Below are positions 10,938 to 22,436 of a DNA stretch of 64,000 nt, in pieces; position 1 is the stretch's first letter; each line of letters begins with the position of its first letter. Location: contig OY978530.1 of NCBI GenBank assembly GCA_963854835.1, forward strand, positions 27,866,637 to 27,930,636. The letters are read 5' to 3'. The stretch comes from Megamerina dolium (Eukaryota > Arthropoda > Insecta > Diptera > Megamerinidae). The position numbers were made by a program, and so were the translations under genes. The notes below the pieces were generated by a model, which saw only the letters and a program-made list of their open reading frames with translations, had not been told where the DNA came from and did not search any database.

Positions 10938-11664
10938 TTGCAGATGGAAAATATCTCCACAGAGTGTAATTATGATCTATCATCTGACCACTCACCCACG
11001 GTAATATCTATTAAATCACCAAGCCCCCAAGGCAATTGCGTTAGAAAGAAAATAGACTGGTTAAAATTCAAGAAATATATAAAATCCCATCTTCCTCTGA
11101 GTACTGTATTAAGAAATTGACACGATGTAGACTCAGCACTCGAAAAATTCAACCAGCTGCTCTCATTAGCTCTCAGCTCAGCCACCTACACAAAGGTATG
11201 CAAGCAATCAAACTATAGCCCATACACACCAGCCGATATTGAATTGCTAGTAAGACAGAAAAGAAGACTCCGAAGACAATGGCAAGAATTCAGATCACCG
11301 AATCTGAAAACACAGCTACAGCACTGCACTCGAAAGTTAAAGCAAGCCTTAAAAAATAAAAACAACAAAGAGTTAGAAGAGCACATAGCGAAATTAACAC
11401 CTGGTGAAGCGTCAGACTACTCTTTGTGGAAATCAGCAAAAAACTCAAATCGGCCAATTCTCACTGATTCCCCCATCCGTTTGAGTGACGGTAATTGGGC
11501 TAGAAGCAACTGTGAGAAGGGTTTGGCTTTTGCAAAAAACCTAAAAAGTGTGTTTACACCCAATCCACCCTCTTCACAGTCCTCATTACCAAAATTAACA
11601 TCTCAAACTTGCTCAATAACGCTCAAAATTAAAAAAAAGGACATATTCAAAGCCTCTACTCTCT
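10938..11664 (+). pseudogene. Jockey ORF2 endonuclease end and linker
   Basis: From about 10,868 the frame reads GQPTYWPTD and KIPDLIDFGVAKGL, then DLSSDHSPTVI (10,970-11,005), the conserved last motifs of the Jockey apurinic-type endonuclease. A stop at 11,118 is followed in the same region by the basic linker (QKRRLRRQWQEFRSPNLK) and YSLWKSAKNSNRPI, typical of the stretch between endonuclease and RT. The frame ends in FKASTL at the deletion. Confidence 0.7.
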
Positions 11665-11676
11665 AAAGTATTCGAA

Positions 11677-12771
11677 ATGCTACTTGTCATGAATATAACT
11701 CCATTTATTAATCTCAACCAACTGATTCCTCAACATCAGTTTGGATTTAGAAAACAGCACGGCACAATAGAACAAGTCCACCGCATTGTAACTCTGATAA
11801 GGAACACTTTTGAAGAAAAAAAGTATTGCTCAGCTGTCTTTCTTGATATCACTCAAGCTTTCGATAAAGTATGGCACGATGGCCTTATTGACAAACTCAA
11901 ACTATTACTGCCTGCAAATGTCTCCTCATTGCTTAGTAGCTACCTCACGAAAAGACAATTTCTGGTACATCACAAGGATTACACAACAAATCCATTGGAT
12001 ATTCACGCTGGCGTTCCTCAAGGAAGCGTTTTGGGCCCCTTACTGTATCTCTTATACACTACAAATATGCCCAGCAATAACTATACATTTATATCGACCT
12101 TTGCAGATGATACGGCAATATTGTGCTCTCGCTCTAACCCCATAGAAGCTACTAAACTCCTGCAGACTCATATCGATTCTCTCGAAATCTGGCTAGCAAA
12201 ATGGCGTATAAAAGTCAATGAATCAAAGAGCGTACATGTAACCTTCACGCTAAGGCCAGATACATGTCCCCCACTTAAAATTAATGGCCAATCAGTTCCA
12301 CAATGTTCCTCAACAAAGTACTTGGGTATTCACCTCGACAGAAGGCTGACCTGGAAAAATCACATAGAGGCAAAGAAAACTCAGATCAAGCTTAAAATTA
12401 ATCAGTTATGGTGGCTGATACACAAAAGATCAAAGTTGAATCTCGAATACAAAGTGCTATTATATAAAGCAATCCTGAAGCCAATTTGGACTTATGGTAT
12501 TCAGTTTTGGGGCACCGCATCTCCCTAAAATATCGAAAAATTGCAGCGAATACAATCCAAGTGTCTGCGAATTATTGTAAACGCGCCTTGGTATATGAGG
12601 AACGTTAACATCCATCGAGATTTAAATGTACCCACAATTTCTGAGGAAGTTGCAATGTCTTGCAGAAGCTACATTCAAAAATTACACAGCCATCCGAATC
12701 CCCTTGCTAGGCAATTGTTCCTGAGCACGGGGCATCGTCGATTAAAAAGAAAAGACACACTGAATATGCTG
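11677..12771 (+). pseudogene. Jockey ORF2 reverse transcriptase domain, deleted N-terminus
   Basis: An open stretch of 283 codons (11,677-12,528) shows FGFRKQHGTIEQVHRIV, the first catalytic Asp region FLDITQAFDKVWHDGL, GVPQGSVLGPLLY and the FADDTAI active-site box (about 12,100-12,120). These are followed by KYLGIHLDRRLTWKNH and the thumb region ending WGTASP. A TAA at 12,526-12,528 splits it from the C-terminal LQRIQSKCLRIIVNAPWYM. The RT core residues look intact, but the missing first blocks and the stop make it non-functional. Confidence 0.8.
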
Positions 12772-12939
12772 TGAAATTGCTATACCTCGTGTCTCAACAA
12801 ATTGTGATGGAACGTTGGGAATATCACATAATTTTATTTAGTTTGTAAGATTTGATTACTTATTGTTAGTTTCTAAGTAATTTTAGAAAGATTCAATAAA
12901 AAAGCTTGTTAAAAAAAAAAAAAAAAAAATAAAAAATTC

Positions 12940-13460
12940 GCAATCTAAAAATGCTGATTTTCGAGAAGCCGGCATTGGACCTATAAAAATAAAATTTTTT
13001 TTTTTTCAAAAACCGATGTTTTCAAAAATAATCACTATTGGCCTATAAAAAATTTGGAACCATCTTCAAGGCTATACAATTTCCTTTGCAATGTTTTATT
13101 AAACATATTTTACAAAAATTTTTATGTATTTTAGATAATTTTTTTATCTTCATACTTTGTCTACTGCAATTAAGTGTATACGGAAAAAGTAGTGAGACAA
13201 AGGAGAATTATAGTGATAAATGTAAATAAAAGAATTTAAAGAAAATTTTTTGAGCCCGGCAGTAGGCTGGCTATCAGGGAACACTTTTATCTAAAAATAG
13301 TGATGGTCACGAAGCCGTCGTCGGGCCTATAAGTGTTATTTTTTTGCGCCCGGCCAAAGGCCGGCTATCAATAACAGCTTTTATTCAAAAATAGTGATGG
13401 TCGCGAAGCCGTCGTCGGGCTAGCTTTTATCCGAAAATACTGATGGTGACGAAACTAAAT
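12940..13460. repeat. Degenerate minisatellite
   Basis: The block AAAAATAGTGATGGTC, C/G, CGAAGCCGTCGTCGGGC occurs at about 13,295 and 13,389, with a partial copy at about 13,435. Both full blocks are preceded by a GGC(T)GGCTATCA segment and an A/T-rich ACTTTTAT piece. Spacing is 94 bp and then 46 bp. Weaker relatives lie at 12,950-13,050 (GAGAAGCCGGCATTGGACCT). It follows directly after a Jockey poly(A). Confidence 0.6.
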
Positions 13461-13639
13461 TTGAAGCATTTTCTAAAAAGATGTTTTATACACTATTGAA
13501 AAGGTAATTATATGGCCTTGAATATGGTTCTAAAATTTCTATAAGTCAATTGTGATTATTTTGGGAAAAAAATGCAAAAAAATTTCAAATTTTTCATTTT
13601 GATTATAACTGAAAATTGCGAATTTATTTAGTAATTCCA

Positions 13640-14890
13640 ATTGCAAATTTTAACTTTGACCTTGAGCTACGCCTTGTATGGGGGTTAGCGAGAAACAATT
13701 TTTGGTTTTTTTATAAAAACCAAAAATAGGGTCACGCAGAAATTTTTTTTTATTAAGTGGGCTGTTCTGCACTTGTTCCTGTGGGGGTTGCAGGGGTGAT
13801 AACGGGTGGAACGGCGGACAATAAGACTCCAGCAAAGGTCGAGTTGTTAGTTGCCCCACTCTTTCCCACTTTTGGAACTCAAATGGAAAGTCCAGCAATG
13901 GCGGACAGCACTGCCTCATGCGAAGCGGTGCTGATAGCCACTGTGGACAAAGCAGTGGAGGGGGTGGCGAAAAATGAGGCTTCTGAAGAAACTGAGCTTT
14001 TAGTAACTCCAAAACCAAATTTCGCATCTGTCGTATTGGGCGGACGGCTCCTGAATGGGCCAAGCCCTCGGATGCGACGGTGACGGACAAAAGGGGCGTT
14101 GCCACCAAGTCGTTATGGAAGCCGGCCTGGAGGCAGCGCAAAACATTGGGTGAGATATGACTGTGGGGACAAAGAAGCTCTCAACGGGGTGGAATCGGTA
14201 GCTCCATCAGCTATAAGCAAAAAGGAGAAAGTCTGGAAAGCTGAACGACCCCTGTTAAAACAGGAGAAGCAGCAGCAAAAGAGGCAACGTAAGAAAGCCA
14301 TGCAGCAGCTCTCGTTCCAAATCAGTAGACTTCTGCAAGATGAGTCGACTTGGAGGTAGAGAAATCAAGATAGAGGTTCAGGGGCGATAGCTGTGGGACC
14401 ACTTTAAAGAGTTCGATACCTGAAAACGCTCATCCAAAGACGACGGAAGCTCCAGTTGAGGTGGATGCTGGGTAGAGTGGACAACTTTTCCCTAAGAAGG
14501 TCGATAATCCTTCCAAGAAAACACTGAAACGGGCAAGTGGACGGCCAATTATAAAGGACGTCAGTCGATCTAAACAAGGCATGAAGCTCAAGCCTAGTAC
14601 AGGTGGAATAATTCTGGGAACGACGGGGCAGGGAAAAGCAACATCGGGGATTGATGAGCGGAGTGTACAATCTGATAAGACTGTTAACTCGGCGAACCCA
14701 CATACCTCGGCCAAGCGGTCTGGGCAGAGCACCTAAACGTCGAATGGAGCAAGCAAAAGGCGATGATAACAAACCCACCAGGGCGAGGAAATCCTACGCT
14801 CAAATAGCTGAGGCCGACCTCGTTATGGGCAATCCAAAAAAATGGCTGTGCAAGATGGTGGTTGGCGGAGGGTGCAAAACTGAAATGTGA
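13640..14890 (+). pseudogene. Possible LINE ORF1 relic
   Basis: Plus-strand frames are Glu/Lys/Ala-rich: KKEKVWKAERPLLKQEKQQQ (about 14,220-14,280) and later RAPKRRMEQAKGDDNKPTRA followed by RKSYAQIAEADLVMG (about 14,727-14,828). A basic linker followed by SYAQIAE is reminiscent of ORF1 of insect LINEs, just before their conserved domain. The domain itself is not recognisable and stops are frequent. Composition (GC-richer than the flanks) supports an inserted coding relic. Confidence 0.25.
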
Positions 14891-14994
14891 CTGTCTAACT
14901 GCCATTTCGGCAAAGAGAAAGTGACGAATATGTTGTTACAACTACGCTTGGAATTGCTTGGAATCAAATTGGAGACACTTTTTTGTGCTCTTTC

Positions 14995-15786
14995 TAACCG
15001 AAGAATCATCCCACTGATAAGGTTACCAAGCGAACCATTCTATCAGTCGCTTTCTCGTTGTTCGGCCCATCAATGCTACTATCAATAACTATCATAGCCA
15101 AAATCTGTCTTGTACTTGACGTCACCAGCAATTTCAGCTCTTACACTCCTTTGCTACGTGTCAAACAAATCGTTTGACGAGCATGTTAGATCGATGAATA
15201 ATCGATGGGAAACCTTTCAGCAGAACGTATATTGCCTTCAAGACCATTCACTCGCTTAGCCGTTAACTTTTGCGTTCCTTTGGCCCACATACGCGGCAAG
15301 GCTCATTATAAGACGTATGTGGGACTCTTCGTATGTCTATCTTCGAAGACTGTACACGTCAAAACCGTGTCAGATTTATCAACTAATGCGTTTTTGGTTG
15401 CACTGAAGCATTTTATTGGACGGCGCAGTTTGCCTAGCCATATTTTCTGCGATAACACAACTAATTTTCTAGGATCGAACAGAAAACTAATGGAATTGAA
15501 GCAATTGTTATTTAATCATCAAAACCAAGTCTCAATCGTACGTTTTTGTGTACAATATTTTATTAATCTTTGTTTTATTCCAAGCAGAGCACCACACTTC
15601 GGCGGCCTTTGGGAGACTGATATTAAATCCGCCAAGGTGCACTTTAGCCGCACACTGATGAACACACGATTAACATATGAGGAGCTGACAACTGCACTCA
15701 TTGAAATAGGGGCCATTCTCAATTTACTTCTGATCTTTCTGTTATCTGACTCTAGTCACTGTGTCCCCGCAAGGCATCCTCCATAA
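14995..15786 (+). pseudogene. BEL/Pao pol fragment: post-RT region joined to integrase
   Basis: It begins with VTKRTILSVAFSLFGPSMLL and SITIIAKICLVLD (about 15,018-15,115), the block after the RT in BEL elements. Next is a short SSYTPLLRV, and from 15,205 MGNLSAERILPSRPFTRLAV leads into the integrase core. There GLFVCLSSKTVHVKTVSDLS (about 15,330-15,390), FCDNTTNFLGSNRK and APHFGGLWETDIKSAK are visible. The RNase H part between the two blocks is deleted. The first catalytic Asp is replaced in LAVNFCVP (usual VDY/VDF). The integrase end frameshifts after GAILN. Dead copy. Confidence 0.75.
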
Positions 15787-16515
15787 GAGGGTGACGGGTG
15801 TGACAATCCCGCGGCTACCCTAGTCAAAAACCCAAATCTAAGGTGGAACAGCATATGCCGATAGATGCACGGCCGTGGGGGTGCACGGTCCCTAATATGC
15901 GAACTCAAAATACCTGCCGCCCTTCTGTTTTAAACTAGGCTTCCCTTGGCAACCTGGCTCTACCAAGCGTGACTTTTACTTCCAGACTACTCGTGGGAAT
16001 AATTTTATGGAAATTAATAAAAACAAAAACAAAAAAATGAGTTCGATGGGACACCAGTTCCATCCGAAATAAATCTCGCCTACACGGCTGACACAAATGC
16101 ATCCAGTGTAGCACTCATTTAGGTGCCGGCTACCACTTCTCAGATCACGGCTGCTGAGCCCGTTCTGAGAAACCCGGAACTGCCTATCACCAAACCTTTA
16201 ATGGAACACGGTGGAAACACTGGCTCTTCAGGATTTACTGCAAGGGTAACAGTGACAGATTTTCCGGAGGACTTAAGTTCGTCCGACTCTGAAGCCACTT
16301 TGGTCATTCAGGCTATTCCAGAAAATGTCCTCTCTCAAATGTCTGGCTTGACGGATGTAGGCGACTAGGTTGAACCCATGGCGCTCTCAGGCGAAACAGG
16401 CTTCGTTAAACTCTTCTCTAAAGAGAGGAGAAGATTCAAGCAAGCCACCAAACATGGCTACTCTAGAACACAGCCTATAGAATACGCCAAGTCCTCTTCA
16501 TCGGAATAACTTACC

Positions 16516-17544
16516 ATGAAGAGGAACCGTTCCCAAGGTGAGCCGCCTGCAGTGCAACGGAAAAAGCCGTGCGCTTGCTCGGCGCCCTTCAAACCGACCT
16601 TCAGTCAAGTCATTGGCTGCACAAAACTCGGCGTTGTTTCGACCGTAGATTCGCGATCCCTGACTCCCGAGGAAATTGATCGGATTCAGGACGCCATCAT
16701 CGATGTCGTCATCGAACAGCCGAAAGATAGGGTAGGCCCCGAATTCGAGGGCTGTTTCCCTCGTTCCGGCTGGCTTCTTCTGGCAAATTCAGGCACGGCA
16801 GCATGGGTAATGGAACATGATTGCCATATCGCCGAAAAAAGCTCGATTAATATCGCCATAGTGGAGGGAAAAGATTTCCCCGTGACTCATGTAGTCCGAG
16901 GCTTTTTCCCCCAGAGCTCCAATATCGACGACGCCAAGATTCTTGCGACAATGAGTGCGCCGAATCTAATGTCCACCGAGCATTGGAAAGTGGTACAACG
17001 GGTACCCCAAGGCGATATCTTGCGATTGACTATCGTTATAAATGACGAGGCAATGCGATTACTTACCGAGCGGAAGTTTAAAATAACTTACCGCTTCGGC
17101 CATACTAAACTGGTACCAACCCGTGACACCGGTGGTACTGAAGAGGGAGCCGATCCTAATGTGGCAGATGGAACTGTGTTACAAAACACAGTCCATAAGG
17201 CTCCTTCTGTCTCCAAAGTGGTTCCGAACTCGAGTTTGCGAAGGGAGCTGGACGATCAGCCGTCCACCAGTAAAGGATCCAGTTTTTTACTGGCAAGGTC
17301 TGCAGGCGCGTCCAGTACTCTTGACCCGATCCCGGTCGGTAAGGCCAAGCTTATTACGAGGATGCTCCAGGCAAATCTGCACCAAGGCAAAGGCGCGTTG
17401 GCTGCCGCCTGCAGATTTTTTGCCGAAAGATCCTTGGATCTAGGGCTTTTTCAGGAACCCTGGATCATAGGTGGCCAAGTCGGAGGACTCAAAACGAGCG
17501 CAGGTAAGTTGATCTATGATAAGTTAGTGGCTGTGCTATCTTAA
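16516..17544 (+). pseudogene. LINE ORF1 (DUF4780-like) read through into ORF2 start
   Basis: An ATG in a good context (ACCATGA) opens 342 codons. Residues about 50-190 (LTPEEIDRIQDAIIDVVIEQ, then FEGCFPRSGWLLLANSGTA) fit the conserved domain of insect LINE ORF1 that Pfam calls DUF4780, to the best of my memory. From about residue 285 the same frame gives MLQANLHQGKGALAAACRFF and LDLGLFQEPWIIGG. This is the endonuclease start of ORF2, including the QEP catalytic Glu. ORF1 and ORF2 thus share one frame here, perhaps through an indel. Upstream in-phase pieces from 16,036 (with stops) are earlier ORF1 sequence, so the true start may lie there. Confidence 0.65.
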
Positions 17545-17558
17545 TTGACGAATCAATC

Positions 17559-18095
17559 AATCACCTTCCACTAACAAACTTTATTTCCAGAGACCTCAGA
17601 GCCGCTAATATAGAGCTCGGTGTTGACAACAGGACCCAGGAAATTGTTCTGGCGTCCGCATATTTTCCCGGTGAAAATATGGATGCACCGCCGGCCGAGG
17701 TTCAACAACTGGTTGAATATTGCCGGAGTCAAAAACTAAAACTCGTCATCGGGTGCGACGCAAATGCGCACCATGTTGTGTGGGGAAGCGCAGACAGCAA
17801 CTCTAGAGGTGAGTCCTTCTTGATTTTCTCATGACTAACAATGTAGACTTAATAAATAGGGGAGGTAAACCCACCTTTATCACCACCACTAGGAGTGAGG
17901 TACTGGATCCCACTCTTGCAAGTGGCATACCCCCTGACCATATAGAGGACTGCCGGGTGTCAGATGAGGCATCCATATTTGTCTGCAACACATACGTTTC
18001 AATCCCAAAGGGCGGGTAGAGCCAATTTATTTGCAAAACCCACCCAGAAAAACAAATTGGGATCTCTTCAGAGCCTTCATCCACTCTGAAGTTCA
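17559..18095 (+). pseudogene. LINE ORF2 endonuclease domain, broken
   Basis: Continuing from the previous frame after a stop: IVLASAYFPGENMDAPPAE, VIGCDANAHHVVWGSADSN and SRGESFL (17,750-17,820). This is the DxN motif block of an apurinic-type endonuclease. A frameshift near 17,816 leads to VDLINRGGKPTFITTTRSEV (17,843-17,902). The final SDH motif is lost (CRVSDEASIFVCNTYV instead). The following RKTNWDLFRAFIHSE belongs to the linker to RT. Confidence 0.65.
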
Positions 18096-18549
18096 TACCC
18101 TTGCTCTCTGCATAAAGTCTCCACTGGAACTATAGGTAGCAGCGGAAAATTACCAAAATCTTCTCTGCTCGACCTACAGTATTGAAACGAATATTTCCAT
18201 TGGGGAACGGAGCAACTCAATGACAAATGAAAGAAGGTTAGCATACTATTTCACGGGGGGAAAAAAACTGGTCGTTGGACGGAGTATAGGTCTACGTTTT
18301 GTGAATATAACATTCTGATCAGAAAATCAAACGTGACTCTTGAAGAAGACACTAAAGAGTTACACACTCTTCCCCACGCGGCACGACTTCACAAAATATT
18401 GTCCAAGGATAACTCAAATACCATCGGTCCATCATCCTGGAATATTTATTGCAGGTACATTTTCCAGGATCTGTAGCACAAACAAATACCCTACCTGCCT
18501 CCTACAATTGTACATCGGAACTCTAGTAGATGAGCAAGCAGTCTATCCG

Positions 18550-19803
18550 GTGATATATTCGACAAAGACAAAGTCAAATGGGCAGTGTCATCCTTCCTAC
18601 CTTACAAGGTCCCGAGGATGATGGGATCTTCCCAGCTATCCTTCAAAATGCCTTAGATGCAACGCTGGAACAGCTAATTAGTCTCTTCCGAGTCAGTTAC
18701 AAATTTGGGTATATTTCGAGCGCGTGGAGAAAAGTAAACGTGATTTTTATCTCCAAACAAGGAAATAAACCAACAGAACTTCCGAAATTGTTCCGTCCCA
18801 TCAGTTTAACTTCTTTTATTCTCAAAACAATGGAACGAAAAATAGATCTTCACATCAAGCAAATGCTTGAAACTTCCATCCCCCTACACAAGAATCAATT
18901 CGCCTACACCAAAGGCAAATCAACCGAATCTGAATTACATTATCTCGTATCCAAAATCGAAAAATCCTTCGAATCAAAAGAACTAGCTCTTTGTGCTTTT
19001 CTGGACATAGAAGGTGCTTTCGACAATACCGAGGTATAAATGAATACTCAGTGATTTAAGTAAAAGTTATGCTGAAAACGAATATATTTCAGTAAATTTA
19101 GGAAATACCAAAGTAAACGTCAGAGCTGTTAAACGCTGTTCCCAGGGGGGCGTTCTTTCCCCGCTACTATGGTTCTCGTAATAGAAGATCTCCTGGTCAA
19201 ACTCTCTTCAACCGGTTTCGATGTAATCGGTTATGCAAACGACATTGCTATCTTTGTTACAGGAAAAAGTGGTAGCACGTTATCAAATCACATGACGTAT
19301 GCTCTTCAAATTACTAATCGATGGTGAGCCACAAAAGGCCTACGTATAAACCCACAAAAAATGGTTCTTGTTCCTTTCACAAGAAAGTACAAACCCGATT
19401 TCGGCGTTGTGCGTCTCCAAAACACTACTGTCGATTTCTCAAATAAAGTCAAATATCTAGGCATCATACTGGACAGAAGACTAAATTGGAATTCCCACTT
19501 AAGCTACACGCTCAACAAGGCGACTAAAGTTATGTGGACTTGCAAACGAATTTTTGGCAAAACATGGGGTTTATCACCAAAAATAGTTTTCTGGCTGTAC
19601 ACCACCATGGTTAGTCCAATTGTAACTTACGCTGCAGTGGTGTGGTGGCCAAAAGTTACCAAAATATCAGCAATTAGTGAGTGCAATAAACTTCAAAGAC
19701 TGGCGTGTCTATCTCTAACCGTGGCTGTGAAATCTTGTTCCACTGCTACACTAGGACTCCTACCGCATGAACCTTTTCCACAGTTCAACTTCGAGTTCAA
19801 GTG
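18550..19803 (+). pseudogene. LINE ORF2 reverse transcriptase, broken
   Basis: The frame from 18,578 shows GPEDDGIFPAILQNALD, VNVIFISKQGNKP, FRPISLTSFILKTMERKID and FLDIEGAFDNT (first catalytic Asp), ending at a TAA near 19,037. Then SQGGVLSP appears as FPGGRSFPATM after a frameshift, and the active-site box is GYANDIAIF (about 19,230), in which the first Asp of the usual ADD is Asn. The thumb continues with KYLGIILDRRLNWNSHLSYT and LYTTMVSPIVTYAAVVWW to 19,803. The YAND change alone should abolish activity. Confidence 0.7.
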
Positions 19804-19959
19804 AATACGAAACAATCATCAAATATATACCAAATATAGAAATATGTTCTAACTCAGATTCTATGCCTCAAGAACTACGTTATTGCAGGCGCTTCTCCAC
19901 AATCATCCCAGACAGACTGGAATGGAAAACGAATAACAGCTTAATAACCTCAAAGCATA

Positions 19960-20456
19960 ATTACGTTTGGTTCACAGACGGATCGAAGGCAGATGAAGGT
20001 ACAGGCGCCGAATATACGGTCGTAATAACCTCATATCTGTCGTAATGGGCTCGTGGCCAACTGTCTTCCAAACAGAAATACATGCCATAGAACTTTGTGC
20101 ACGTCATATACATGACAAAGTGCTCAAAGGAGCGCGCATTCTTATTTGCTCAGACAGCCATGCTGTCATCAAATCTCTCTCCTCTTGGGAGTTCTTCTCA
20201 AAACTAGTCACCGAATGCTTCCTTATCCTACAAAAACTCTATGCGAAAACAGGTCACATTATGTTGGGTACCGGGGCACAAAGGAATTGAGGGCAATGAA
20301 GTGGCGGACGAACTAGCGAGAGCTGGCTCGTCTTCTCCACTGACGGGCCCAGAACCTTTCTGCGGTATAAGCTGGGTATCGGCCGAAGCTATGATAGAAA
20401 AACATTACCATGACAAATACCTTCTACAATGGACAAATTCGACGGGTCTTCGCTAA
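19960..20456 (+). pseudogene. LINE RNase H domain, frameshifted
   Basis: VWFTDGSKADEGTGAEYTVV (first Asp) ends at 20,045. The next frame has VFQTEIHAIELCARHI (Glu) and ILICSDSHAVIKSLSS (second Asp). A further frameshift leads to LCWVPGHKGIEGNEVADELA (20,262-20,320) with the last Asp. All four catalytic positions are recognisable but spread over three frames. The frame stops at 20,456. Confidence 0.75.
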
Positions 20457-20559
20457 GAGAAAGCTCTCATCAGCTTTAATGCAGCTTTTGAGAGAATTAG
20501 TCTTAGTAGAAGAAACCTACGCCTAATAACCGGCTATCTCTCAGGACATAAAAAAATAA

Positions 20560-20652
20560 AAAAATAAATATGTGGCACTTAAAGCCCCAAAGGGCTCATT
20601 GGCCGAACTTCTTTTCCATTACTGTTGTGCGTCTTAAATTTTAAACAGTTTA
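20560..20652 (-). mobile_element. SINE 3' fragment
   Basis: On the minus strand this matches the last ~90 bp of the SINE found at 34,099-34,470: AAATTTAAGACGCACAACAG, then AATGAGCCCTTTGGGGCTTT and the end GTGCCACATATTTATTT. The 5' part including the tRNA-like head is missing. Confidence 0.7.
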
Positions 20653-20859
20653 GATTATGTTTTTGTTCCAAAGTCATGCTCTCTTTTGATTGATTGATTG
20701 ACTGTGAACCACTCACTCCAAGGCACCTCATCATTGTCTGCTCTCTGAAGTCGTTACCACCTATGATATCGGACTACTAGAAAATTGATGTAGTATCACT
20801 GCAATTAAACAGCGCTTTTGACGCAGCTGATCATCTGACTACATCAACGACCTTATACT

Positions 20860-21235
20860 TAAAAGTGGAATACCAGCAAGCCCAATTTGAATGTTGATGC
20901 GATGATGATTGTGCATGAAGACAACGTGCCTCCACAATGTTGGCTTCTGGGTCGAGTCGTTGAGTGTTTCCCAGGAAAGGATGGGCTTGTCAGAGTGCTT
21001 GATATTGGTACTACAAAAGGTGTCATTGGCCGCCCAATCCAAAAATTGGCACTCTTACCTATTACTTGAAAGGATACTTTCAACGGGGCCGGAATGTTGC
21101 GTCAAGTAAGAAGCAGGCAACACTCTTTTTCTTAAAATGTTGTAACATTTTTATGTAAACGCATGTAGAAGCTCAATGCCAATAAATTATCTTTAATACA
21201 GTTAGTATATTAAATACTGTTGCATCGAACACGTC
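20860..21235 (+). pseudogene. BEL/Pao integrase C-terminus with polypurine tract and LTR start
   Basis: NVDAMMIVHEDNVPPQCWLL and GRVVECFPGKDGLVRVLDIG (20,887-21,000), then GRPIQKLALLPI before a TGA at 21,067. This is the C-terminal domain of BEL integrases (DUF5641-like). A purine-rich CAACGGGGCCGGAA (21,081-21,094) precedes TGTTGCGTCAAG at 21,095, which is how a BEL 3' LTR usually begins. The LTR is at most about 140 bp here and its end is not clear. It may belong to the same ancient element as 14,995-15,786, with the LINE inserted between them. Confidence 0.6.
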
Positions 21236-21332
21236 GTTGATTATTTTTGTATTGTTTCTATAGAAGTATTCGATAAGTCCCCACTCTTCAAGAAATATAG
21301 ACACCAATTGCATCAAGGATTATTGCTGATTG

Positions 21333-21560
21333 CAAAAACGTTTGTAATCTTACAAGCTTCGATGTCTTCGATATGATTGGTTTTGATAAACTAAGGATGG
21401 CCCTTGATAATCGTGAAGTCAGCCCAACCATTATTAGGTGGGTGGACAGCATCCTGAGGAGAAGGGCCATAAACTTTCTAAATGGGAGTTACAGACTCAA
21501 AGGTAGAGTAATTAAAGGAAGTCCATAGGGCGTGTACTATCGCCCATCGTTTGGAACTTG
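21333..21560 (+). pseudogene. LINE reverse transcriptase fragment
   Basis: SFDVFDMIGFDKLRMALDNR, IIRWVDSILRRRAINFLNGS and GRVIKGSP, followed by TAG where the usual PQG is expected. This spans RT block 3 to the start of block 4 of a LINE. No catalytic box follows. Confidence 0.5.
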
Positions 21561-22436
21561 TTATATTGTTACCTCATATAACAAGAACCTATTGTTATCA
21601 GTTTCTAAAATTTTATTTTTTCTTCTTTTCTTTTGATATCCGAGACACACATGGCAATCCGTGCAATGTTATTGGGTAATATAACAAAATAACTGGATAA
21701 CTAAGCCTACGTGGTAATCAGAATTTAAGGAAAAAGTGTGATATTTTGCGATACATTGTGAGGGCACCAGCCATACACAACACCAACAGCAGTAACTCAA
21801 ACAACACCTTGAGGCAAGGATTTATAAATGAGCGGTCCACCAGCAGCACTCCCCGTCTCATCAATTGTCTTTACCCCGGCTTCCCACAAACCACTGAAGT
21901 GAGGAGATGTTGTAGCCAAAATATGGACGCATACATATTTGCCTTAATAAATGTAACATCATTATTATTATTATAAATCAATGTACCACAAATATACACA
22001 TGCAACATGCAATATGCTGAGTTTCCACTACCAGAGCTGTGTATATGATAACATAATATTGTCTGTTGTATAATTGTATATTTTTGCAACTTACTGAATG
22101 CTGACTGAGTTGTGAGTTGTGAATTAACAGTGATTAGTCCATAAGAAAATACTGAGATCCTTACGGAGCCCTCCTTACATAAAAAATTATACAAGTGAAA
22201 AGCAGAAAATAAATAAACCCTATTCTACTTTTCAACTAATCAGTGTTGAAATTCCGAAGGGACTCTCAACGCTTAGGGAATTAAGTTCGACGGTTGGTCA
22301 CGAATTAAGTACCGTGGTGAAGCATAACTCATCGTTTAGTAACAGGAAAGCAAGTTTCTCCCAGTTCATATACTGGCCAAAATTTTGTGTCGTTGAAAGT
22401 TAGGAATTTAACCGTTTGGCATCGGTATGTGTTGCG
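21561..22436. other. No recognised gene
   Basis: Sequence of unclear origin between a LINE fragment and the minus-strand BEL integrase. It includes an ATT-rich microsatellite near 21,958-21,975. The end of BEL (integrase C-terminus, LTR) would be expected here on the minus strand, but I could not recognise it. Confidence 0.4.

Larger units (their letters stand above)
10862..12929 (+). mobile_element. Jockey LINE, 5' truncated and internally deleted
   Basis: The element runs from the end of the ORF2 endonuclease through RT to a poly(A) near 12,911-12,929. The 3'UTR has GATTACTTATTGTTAGTTTC and a late ATTCAATAAAAA signal. An internal deletion near 11,645-11,660 removes the first RT blocks. Its 3' third is about 94 percent identical in places to the Jockey element at 57,384-58,067. 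Confidence 0.8.
15787..20555 (+). mobile_element. Decayed near-full-length LINE with RNase H
   Basis: About 4.8 kb in one orientation: a GC-richer 5'UTR (15,787-16,035, starting near GGTGACGGGTGTGACAATCC), ORF1, endonuclease, RT, then RNase H, ending next to a minus-strand SINE tail at 20,560. The RNase H and the ORF1 type point to an I/LOA-like group rather than to Jockey itself, but the clade is not certain. It carries at least six frame breaks. No poly(A) or target duplication is visible because the SINE tail sits at the 3' end. Confidence 0.75.

Noticed and set aside
13650..14141. Minus-strand frame of 163 codons rich in Pro and Leu
   Set aside because: No motif was found; it lies opposite the GC-richer LINE ORF1-like relic and is probably a shadow.
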